From assembly GCA_015662935.1 (NCBI GenBank), contig DQTF01000227.1, positions 1 to 7,239 of the forward strand: DNA of 7,239 nucleotides, read 5' to 3'. The position numbers were made by a program, and so were the translations under genes. Shown here in pieces: positions 1-5,569 of this stretch (positions within the stretch are counted from its first letter, which is position 1; each line of letters opens with the position of its first letter). The notes beneath the pieces are model-generated. The model saw nothing but the letters and a program-made list of their open reading frames with translations, had not been told where the DNA came from and did no database searches. The stretch comes from Crocinitomicaceae bacterium. GTDB lineage: Bacteria; Bacteroidota; Bacteroidia; Flavobacteriales_D; Crocinitomicaceae.

Positions 1-547
1 CAGATGGCCCTGCTCCATAATAATTACCTAAGTCGTCCCAATTCCAACCTCCAGGTGCTCCATTATATCCAAATTCTGATGCGTCGGCAATGACAGAACC
101 AGAGATTGATTTTATTCCTGCATCTTTGATTTTTTTCACCCAAGTTGAAAAGAATGAAGTTAAATTATCTTCTGAATTAAAATACTTACTTCCTAAAGTT
201 GGATCTCCACCGCCTCTCACCCAAACATTTCCTTTGAGAACACCATTAGAATCGATTTCCCCATCAATATAAATACGTGTTTCAGGACGAAAATTTGGAC
301 CTAAAACTTCTAACGCTGTAGCAGTAGAAAAAAGCTTTGCGGTAGATGCTGTTGGTAGTATTAATTGAGAATTGTTAGAAGCAACTGTTTTATTTGTTTC
401 TAAGTCTATTAAATGAAAACTCACGGAGGCATGCTTCAACGTTGGGTCATTGACAAAAGTTGTAAGTGCTGTTTGAATGTTATTTTGAGCTAACAATAAA
501 TTTGCTCCAAAGAATAAGGTTAATAGGAATAGACTTAGTATCTTCAT
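1..547 (-). CDS. dacB: D-alanyl-D-alanine carboxypeptidase/endopeptidase, PBP4 family (N-terminal part, cut by window edge)
   Basis: A periplasmic penicillin-binding protein of the PBP4 (DacB, peptidase S13) family, which trims or cuts D-Ala cross-links in peptidoglycan. Reading leftward from ATG at 547-545, 182 codons are present and the rest lies outside the window. Residues 1-20 form a signal peptide (MKILSLFLLTLFFGANLLLA) with likely cleavage before Q21. The catalytic SxxK motif is S68-T-A-K71, in the family context LPTASTAKLFSTATALE. Further family signatures are WVRGGGDPTLGS and, at the cut end, GWNWDDLGNYYGAGPS. The later SxN and KTG motifs are not visible because of the truncation. 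The gene is divergent from the polysaccharide operon and 77 bp away from it. The family call is firm; the choice between carboxypeptidase and endopeptidase activity cannot be made from sequence. Confidence 0.93.
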   Translation of the reverse strand, partial: MKILSLFLLTLFFGANLLLAQNNIQTALTTFVNDPTLKHASVSFHLIDLETNKTVASNNSQLILPTASTAKLFSTATALEVLGPNFRPETRIYIDGEIDSNGVLKGNVWVRGGGDPTLGSKYFNSEDNLTSFFSTWVKKIKDAGIKSISGSVIADASEFGYNGAPGGWNWDDLGNYYGAGPS

Positions 548-624
548 CGAACTTTTTTTGATAAATTTCGATAAGAAAAGTCAATGATAGTGCCAAAGGT
601 TCGAAAACTTTTGAACAAAACAGA
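548..624. promoter_or_regulatory. Divergent intergenic region, presumed promoters for dacB (-) and the polysaccharide operon (+)
   Basis: This 77-bp gap separates two divergent genes and should therefore carry both promoters; that is inferred from layout. Against the Bacteroidota -7 consensus TAnnTTTG, TAAATTTC at 562-569 (+) and TATCATTG at 589-582 (-) each match 7 of 8 positions. Neither has a TTG -33 element at the usual distance, so the exact sites are weakly supported. No Shine-Dalgarno sequence precedes either start codon, which is normal for this phylum. Confidence 0.45.
599..616. repeat. Imperfect 18-bp palindrome just upstream of the operon's first start codon
   Basis: GTTCGAAAACTTTTGAAC reads nearly the same on both strands: GTTC/GAAC ends, AAA/TTT inside, one G-T mismatch and a mismatched centre. 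It ends 8 nt before the ATG at 625. It could be an operator half-site pair or a leader hairpin near the ribosome landing site. It could also be chance in AT-rich DNA. Confidence 0.4.
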
Positions 625-1863
625 ATGAACGAAAAAAAAGAAACGAATTCTACAGCTACTTATCCTCGAAAAATTAAGGTTCTTCGAATCATCAATAGAT
701 TTAATATTGGAGGACCAACCTATAATGCAACATTCTTAACAACATTCTTAGGAGATGATTTTGAAACTAAATTAATCGGTGGTTTGCCAGATGTAGGAGA
801 ATCGGACTCCTTATATATTCTAGAAAAATATGGTGTGGAACCTACTTTAATTGAGGAAATGATTCGGCAACCGAACTTAAAAAGTGATCGGGCAGCATAC
901 AAACGTTTAAAGAAAATCATTCAAGAATATAAACCAGACATTGTGCATACACATGCTGCGAAAGCGGGAGCGTTGGGTAGAAAAGCCGCAAAATCGTGTA
1001 AAGTTCCAATCATAGTTCATACTTTTCATGGGCATGTGTTTCATTCTTATTTTGGAAAAATGAAAACGACTTTGTTTAAAATGATTGAACGAAGTTTGGC
1101 AAAAAAATCGGATGCAATTATTGCTATTTCTGAAATTCAAAAAAAAGAGTTAACAGAAATTCATAGAATTTCTGTTAAAGAAAAAGTAACAGTTGTTCCA
1201 TTAGGGTTCGATTTACAGCAGTTTCAAGACAAAGCAAAAACCGAACGTGAAAGAATTCGGAAAGAGCAAAATCTAAAAGAAGATGAAATTGCTGTAGCTA
1301 TAATTGGTCGATTGGCACCTGTTAAAAATCATGCATTTTTCTTGCGGGTAATCGATACGATTCTTTCTAAAACAAGTAAGAATGTTAAAGTATTCATTGT
1401 TGGCGATGGACCAGAAAGAACTTTTATAGAAGAACAAGTTTCTGTTATTAACAATAAATACAATAAATACAATAATTCGATCAAATTAACGTCTTGGGTA
1501 TCAGATGTTGCTTCTTTTAACGCGGGAATGGATGTCATTTGCTTGACTTCAAAAAACGAAGGTACACCTGTGAGTTTAATTGAAGCACAAGCATCTGGAG
1601 TTCCTATTGTGACAACGGATGTTGGAGGAGTGAGAGACATCATGATAGACGGAGAAACGGGGTTTGTGACTCCAGTAGATAACGAGCAGTTATTTGCAGA
1701 AAAACTGCTCGTTTTAATCGAAGATGAAAATAAACGCGAAAAAATGTCACAAAATGGATGGACTTTCGTAGAAGAAAAATTCCACTACAGAACTTTGGTT
1801 AAAAACATGACTAAACTCTATGGTGAGTTAATTGAAAGAAAGAAAAATGAAATTTTTATATAA
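625..1863 (+). CDS. Glycosyltransferase family 4 (GT-B fold), polysaccharide assembly
   Basis: A 412-residue GT4 retaining glycosyltransferase, cytosolic or membrane-associated. It is expected to move a sugar from a nucleotide donor onto a lipid-linked glycan. The N-terminal Rossmann domain begins with KVLRIINRFNIGGPTYNA, with the glycine-rich loop at G29-G30. It continues through HTHAAKAGALGR (from H108) and FHGHVFHSYFG (134-144), a signature seen in polysaccharide-cluster GT4 enzymes. The C-terminal donor domain has IIGRLAPVKNH and the GT4 E-x7-E motif at E312 and E320 (NEGTPVSLIEAQASG). It opens the operon, and its last 17 bp overlap the next gene. The donor and acceptor sugars cannot be read from sequence. 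The gene is unusual in holding two perfect inverted repeats (1150-1178, 1681-1713) and a 9-bp tandem repeat (1451-1477). The first ATG at 625 gives a Lys-rich, non-conserved start of about 16 residues, so initiation slightly further in is possible. Confidence 0.92.
   Translation: MNEKKETNSTATYPRKIKVLRIINRFNIGGPTYNATFLTTFLGDDFETKLIGGLPDVGESDSLYILEKYGVEPTLIEEMIRQPNLKSDRAAYKRLKKIIQEYKPDIVHTHAAKAGALGRKAAKSCKVPIIVHTFHGHVFHSYFGKMKTTLFKMIERSLAKKSDAIIAISEIQKKELTEIHRISVKEKVTVVPLGFDLQQFQDKAKTERERIRKEQNLKEDEIAVAIIGRLAPVKNHAFFLRVIDTILSKTSKNVKVFIVGDGPERTFIEEQVSVINNKYNKYNNSIKLTSWVSDVASFNAGMDVICLTSKNEGTPVSLIEAQASGVPIVTTDVGGVRDIMIDGETGFVTPVDNEQLFAEKLLVLIEDENKREKMSQNGWTFVEEKFHYRTLVKNMTKLYGELIERKKNEIFI
1150..1178. 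repeat. Perfect inverted repeat, 13-bp arms with 3-nt loop, inside the GT4 gene
   Basis: Left arm TTAACAGAAATTC (1150-1162), loop ATA, right arm GAATTTCTGTTAA (1166-1178); the arms are exact reverse complements. It spans codons 176-185 of the glycosyltransferase. The stem is AT-rich and no T-run follows, so it does not look like a classical terminator. Function unknown. Confidence 0.8.
1451..1477 (+). repeat. In-frame 9-bp tandem repeat, three copies
   Basis: ACAATAAAT occurs twice in exact tandem (1451-1459, 1460-1468), followed by ACAATAATT with one change (1469-1477). The unit is three codons long and encodes the Asn/Lys/Tyr-rich stretch N276-N-K-Y-N-K-Y-N-N284. This probably forms a surface loop of the C-terminal domain before the IKLTSWV strand. 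Copy-number change would keep the reading frame. Confidence 0.65.
1681..1713. repeat. Perfect inverted repeat, 11-bp arms with 11-nt loop, followed by T4, inside the GT4 gene
   Basis: Left arm AACGAGCAGTT (1681-1691), right arm AACTGCTCGTT (1703-1713); the arms are exact reverse complements around an 11-nt loop. The right arm runs into TTTT (1712-1715). It covers codons 353-363 near the end of the glycosyltransferase. It resembles a weak intrinsic terminator or attenuator, but it lies in coding sequence and its function is unproven. Confidence 0.75.
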
Positions 1864-2617
1864 CGCTATTGTTTTAACATTCTTCGGAGCAATTTTGCTG
1901 CTGCAAAGTTGTGGCATCAATAGCAACCTTATGTTTAAACAAGCCAAAGGAGAAATCAATAATGATTCTATTCCTTTGAAACCAACGGAAGCTTATCGAA
2001 TTTCTGCAGATGACAAAATTTCTTTTACACTTGCAACAAATAATGGCGCATCAATTATAGAAGGAATTAGTGGTGTTTCTAAAGAAACAAAAAACAATAC
2101 TTCAAGTGTTGAATATTTAGTTAGAACAAATGGAGAAGTAGAGTTACCTGTTTTGGGGAAGGTTCTCATAGCGGGGCTAACAGTTGAGGAATGTGAAGAT
2201 AAATTGATTGATTTATTCTCGGTAGAATATCAAAATCCATTTGTACAAGTAAAAATAACGAATCAACGTGTAATTGTTTTTCCAGGAAACGGATCAGATG
2301 CAACGGTGATTCAACTGGTTAATTCTAACACAACACTAATGGAAGCATTAGCACTTGCAGGAGGTATTACAGAAAGAGGAAAAGCAAATACAGTTAAAAT
2401 AATGCGTAGAGTAAATGGAGAACGGCAAATCTATGTGCTAGATTTATCTACGATAGAAGGTTTACAGTATGTGGATATGATTGTTCAAGCGAATGATTAT
2501 ATCTATGTTGAACCAGCTCCTGAAATCGCGAAAGAAATTTCGAAAGATGTCGTTCCGATTGTTTCACTACTGTCTAGTGCGCTAATTATTTTTACAACCA
2601 TTAATTTATTGAAGTAA
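1847..2617 (+). CDS. Wza-like polysaccharide export outer-membrane lipoprotein (Poly_export + SLBB)
   Basis: A 256-residue lipoprotein of the outer-membrane polysaccharide export family, expected to form the periplasmic and outer-membrane exit channel together with the downstream Wzc-like protein. Residues 1-21 are a lipoprotein signal peptide with lipobox L19-Q-S-C22. The Poly_export domain runs from about residue 48 (YRISADDKISFTL) through VRTNGEVELPVLGKVLIAGLT to about 138. One SLBB-type domain follows from about 140 (QRVIVFPGNGSDAT, then LMEALALAGGI). The last 22 residues (235-256) are a hydrophobic helix ending LLK, matching the C-terminal membrane-spanning helix of Wza-type channels. 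It is shorter than E. coli Wza, with fewer SLBB repeats, as is common in Bacteroidota. I chose ATG 1847 over the in-frame TTG 1832 because it gives a compact signal peptide. The gene overlaps the GT4 gene by 17 bp, suggesting translational coupling. Confidence 0.92.
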   Translation: MKFLYNAIVLTFFGAILLLQSCGINSNLMFKQAKGEINNDSIPLKPTEAYRISADDKISFTLATNNGASIIEGISGVSKETKNNTSSVEYLVRTNGEVELPVLGKVLIAGLTVEECEDKLIDLFSVEYQNPFVQVKITNQRVIVFPGNGSDATVIQLVNSNTTLMEALALAGGITERGKANTVKIMRRVNGERQIYVLDLSTIEGLQYVDMIVQANDYIYVEPAPEIAKEISKDVVPIVSLLSSALIIFTTINLLK

Positions 2618-2618
2618 T

Positions 2619-5024
2619 TTGAGTAATAAAAGCATTATAATTAATAAGACCTATGATCCTCTAATTCTTAGAACGATCCTTAAAAGGTACTGGTGGTGGC
2701 CATTGACTTTTGTATTAGTTTTTGGTGCTTTGGCATTTACCTACCTGCGTTATACAAAACCTATTTATGAATCTTCAATGATTCTTCAACTGTCTAACGA
2801 AGACAATGCAAAAGAGGTGTTGGATATTGAAAACCTGGGTGCACGAGACAATCAATTGTCAGGTGTTGTTGAACTTTTACGTTCTGAATTGTTATTTCGA
2901 AGAGCAGTGGAAGATTTAGGCTTAAACGTTAGCTTATATTCTCGAGGAAATGTATTAACAGAAGAGAAATACCTTTCGAGTACTTATTATGTGCAACCAT
3001 ACGAATTGCATGATTCAGTTTTAATTAGTCAAGAAATACGAGTTGTTTTTGATGGAAAAAACTTAGCCTTAAACTATTCCAAAAATGGAAAGAAGAAAAC
3101 AATAAAAGGTCTTGTAAATGAACATCTGAAAAATGAAGACTTTGATGTCGTGGTCAAAGCTGTAAGTCTTGAATCATTGAAAGAAGCCTCTTCCATTAAT
3201 GAACTTTATTTTACATTTAATAGTATTGAATCCTTAACAGAAAGGCTTAAGGGTGGTTTAAAAGTAATGCCGATAGAAATTGGCGCAAAAACGATAAGTA
3301 TTTCTTACAAAGGATACAATCCGCAATTGTGCAAAGATATAACATTGTCGGTTTCTAATTCTTACATTTCTTTTGATGAAGAGACACAAAGAAAAGGATC
3401 AGAAAACATTCTACACTTTATTGATTCTCAATTAGATTCTCTTTCCAATGAATTAAAATCATCCAAAGATAGTTTGATGGTTTTTCAACGGAAATCAAAC
3501 CTTCCTAACCCAGAAGAAGCAAGTAATGATATTGCAGAAAACATTAATAAATTGCAAGACCAGTTATATTTAATTGAAGACGAACTAAACTCTTTGATTA
3601 CGGTTCATAAAATGATTGGTTCTAATCCTAATCGACTAGAAGTGTATAAAATGTTGCCAGAAATGCTTGGAAAAAGCTATGAGATGGCACTGGTTAAACA
3701 CATCGAAGAGTTACATATACTTCTAGAAAAGAAAGAAGATTTACTGTATCGAGTAACGCCCGAAAATTCTGAAGTCAAACTGCTCGATAATAAAGTAAAA
3801 GCAAAAACGAACTTGATTCAACGCAGTGTGAGTGCAATTGAAAATCGATTGATGCAAAACGCAAAAGTGTTACGGGGGAATTTAGGCAAATATAAAAATG
3901 AAATTTTTGAACTTCCAGAGAAAAAAATGGAGTTCAATCGTTTGAAAAACATTCAAGACCTCAATGAAAAATATTTTACATTATTGACAGAAAAGAAAGT
4001 CCTTTATGCCATTTCAGATGCAGGTTATGCTTCTTCGAACAGAGTTTTGAGTATGCCAAAGGTTGCTTCTTCTCCAGTAGAACCGAGTAAGAACTTTATA
4101 TACACTTCGTTTATAATGTTCGGAATTATTCTTGGCTTAGGTGTGATGTTCTTAAAATATTTAATGTTCAATGAGATTAATCAAATTGAAGACTTAGAGA
4201 ATGTATTGCCAGAAAAAGCATCAATTTTAGGAGGCGTTCCTTTGTTTAAATACAACATGGAATACTCTAAATTGATTGTTGCCGAAGCACCAAAATCCTC
4301 TATGGCTGAGTCAATGCGAAAAATACGGACGAATTTAAGTTACATTAACCCGAACTATCAAACTATTGCAATTTCCTCTTCTATTTCTGGTGAAGGAAAA
4401 ACTTTTGTAGCATTGAACCTTGCAGGAATTATTGCCATGTCTGGCAAAAAGACAGTTCTACTTGATTTAGATTTACGAAAACCAAAAATTCACCTAGGTT
4501 TAGATGTGGACAACATTAATGGAATGAGCTCATTAATTGTTGGTCAGAGCAAGTTAGAAGACTGCATACACTCAACACAAATAAAAGGGTTTGATTTTAT
4601 CACAGCAGGTCCTACACCACCGAATCCTTCAGAATTATTATTAAGTGAAGGGTTTAAAAATGTGATTGAGCAGTTGAAAGAAGTTTACGATGTAATTGTT
4701 ATTGATAATCCACCCGTCGGTTTAGTATCTGATGGTGTGCGAAACTTAACAGAAGCGGATATTCCTATTTATGTTTTTAAGTCACACTATTCGAAACGTA
4801 GTTTTACCAACCGAGTAAAAGAATTATTTGAGGTTCAACAATTAAAGAGTTTGAATGTAATATTGAACGGTATTCAAGCGAGTAAGTCGTCAACTTACGG
4901 TTATGGATATGGTTACGGATACGGTGATTATAACAATGGTTACATGGAAGATGACACCAAGGTTTTTAAAGAAGCCGCAAAAGAGAACAAGTGGTACCGA
5001 AAAATATTTAGGAAATGGAAATAA
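2619..5024 (+). CDS. Wzc-like polysaccharide co-polymerase with C-terminal BY-kinase (tyrosine autokinase) domain
   Basis: An 801-residue inner-membrane protein that sets chain length and couples synthesis to export, controlled by tyrosine autophosphorylation. Order: Wzz-type N-terminus with TM1 at about 25-44 (WWWPLTFVLVFGALAF); a long periplasmic region with Glu/Lys-rich predicted coiled coil; a GNVR-like segment with SNRV at 473-476; the Pro-containing PVEPSK stretch; TM2 at about 493-515; then the cytoplasmic kinase. Kinase motifs are Walker A SGEGKT (K594, T595), Walker A' LLDLDLRKP (D616, D618) and Walker B VIVIDNPP (D696). The tail carries a tyrosine cluster at Y760, 762, 764, 766, 768, 771 and 775, plus Y793. 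The start is TTG, 1 nt after the upstream stop: a stop codon lies in frame at 2610-2612, and the next Met is after TM1, so no ATG start would keep the protein intact. No cognate phosphatase is visible. Confidence 0.95.
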   Translation: MSNKSIIINKTYDPLILRTILKRYWWWPLTFVLVFGALAFTYLRYTKPIYESSMILQLSNEDNAKEVLDIENLGARDNQLSGVVELLRSELLFRRAVEDLGLNVSLYSRGNVLTEEKYLSSTYYVQPYELHDSVLISQEIRVVFDGKNLALNYSKNGKKKTIKGLVNEHLKNEDFDVVVKAVSLESLKEASSINELYFTFNSIESLTERLKGGLKVMPIEIGAKTISISYKGYNPQLCKDITLSVSNSYISFDEETQRKGSENILHFIDSQLDSLSNELKSSKDSLMVFQRKSNLPNPEEASNDIAENINKLQDQLYLIEDELNSLITVHKMIGSNPNRLEVYKMLPEMLGKSYEMALVKHIEELHILLEKKEDLLYRVTPENSEVKLLDNKVKAKTNLIQRSVSAIENRLMQNAKVLRGNLGKYKNEIFELPEKKMEFNRLKNIQDLNEKYFTLLTEKKVLYAISDAGYASSNRVLSMPKVASSPVEPSKNFIYTSFIMFGIILGLGVMFLKYLMFNEINQIEDLENVLPEKASILGGVPLFKYNMEYSKLIVAEAPKSSMAESMRKIRTNLSYINPNYQTIAISSSISGEGKTFVALNLAGIIAMSGKKTVLLDLDLRKPKIHLGLDVDNINGMSSLIVGQSKLEDCIHSTQIKGFDFITAGPTPPNPSELLLSEGFKNVIEQLKEVYDVIVIDNPPVGLVSDGVRNLTEADIPIYVFKSHYSKRSFTNRVKELFEVQQLKSLNVILNGIQASKSSTYGYGYGYGYGDYNNGYMEDDTKVFKEAAKENKWYRKIFRKWK
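4896..4925 (+). repeat. Five-copy Tyr-Gly codon repeat in the kinase tail
   Basis: Five TAY-GGN units encode YGYGYGYGYG (residues 760-769), the autophosphorylation tail of the BY-kinase. Wobble bases vary between units (TAC/TAT and GGT/GGA), so the DNA is not an exact repeat although the peptide is. This pattern suggests selection at the protein level rather than recent slippage. Confidence 0.8.
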
Positions 5025-5560
5025 CAAAGACTGCCATTGATGGTTTGCTGATTTTTAAACCAAGAACTTTTAAGGACAATAGAGGGGGTTTTTTTGAGAG
5101 TTTCAATCAGAAGGTTTTTGACGAAGCAACCAATGGAGAACATGTCTTTGTTCAAGATAACCAATCTTTTTCAAGTAAAGGTGTTCTTAGAGGTCTTCAT
5201 TTTCAAAACCCTCCTTACGCGCAAGGAAAACTGGTCAGAGTTATTCAAGGAGGTGTAATTGATGTTGCAGTTGATATACGTAAAGACTCTAAAACTTACG
5301 GTGAATATTATGCAATAGAATTGACCGCTGAAAATAATTTGCAGTTTTGGATTCCTCCCGGATTTGCTCATGGTTTTTTTGCGAAAGAAAACAATACTAT
5401 CTTTTCCTATAAATGCACAAACTATTATTCTCCTGAAAGTGAAGGGACAATAAAGTGGAATGATAATGATTTAGGTATAGACTGGCAGGGGATTCCTACA
5501 TTGATTTCTGAAAAAGATGAAATAGGCGAAGAATTTCGTAACTTTACCTCTCGCTTTTAA
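5015..5560 (+). CDS. rfbC: dTDP-4-dehydrorhamnose 3,5-epimerase (RmlC)
   Basis: A 181-residue cytosolic cupin enzyme, normal length for the family. It epimerises dTDP-4-dehydro-6-deoxy-glucose at C3 and C5, the third step to dTDP-L-rhamnose. Family signatures appear in order: DNRGGFFESF (21-30), QDNQSFSSKGVLRGLHFQ (47-64), QGKLVRV, DVAVDIRKDS (83-92), WIPPGFAHGF (112-121), YKCTNYYSPESEG (132-144) and NDNDLGIDW. The expected catalytic residues are present: H62, Y132 as the acid, and D168 in the SEKD motif as the likely dyad partner of H62. The ATG overlaps the kinase gene by 10 bp, and the N-terminus (MEITKTAIDGLLIFKP) aligns with the usual family start. The other rhamnose genes rfbA, rfbB and rfbD are not in the window. 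The product could instead feed a related dTDP-6-deoxyhexose. Confidence 0.95.
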   Translation: MEITKTAIDGLLIFKPRTFKDNRGGFFESFNQKVFDEATNGEHVFVQDNQSFSSKGVLRGLHFQNPPYAQGKLVRVIQGGVIDVAVDIRKDSKTYGEYYAIELTAENNLQFWIPPGFAHGFFAKENNTIFSYKCTNYYSPESEGTIKWNDNDLGIDWQGIPTLISEKDEIGEEFRNFTSRF

Positions 5561-5569
5561 ACTAACAAT

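Noticed and set aside
90..272. Open frame of 60 codons on the plus strand
   Set aside because: It lies antisense to the clearly recognisable PBP4-family coding sequence and resembles no protein family.
548..624. Invertible phase-variable promoter, as seen before Bacteroides capsule operons
   Set aside because: No pair of separated inverted repeats flanks the region and no site-specific recombinase gene is present; only one short imperfect palindrome is seen.
1329..1643. Open frame of about 104 codons on the minus strand inside the glycosyltransferase gene
   Set aside because: It is antisense to the conserved donor-binding domain with the E-x7-E motif; its translation is low-complexity and has no start context or recognisable family.
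1832..1846. TTG start five codons upstream for the Wza-like gene
   Set aside because: It is in frame, but ATG 1847 gives a normal, compact lipoprotein signal peptide with the lipobox at residue 22.
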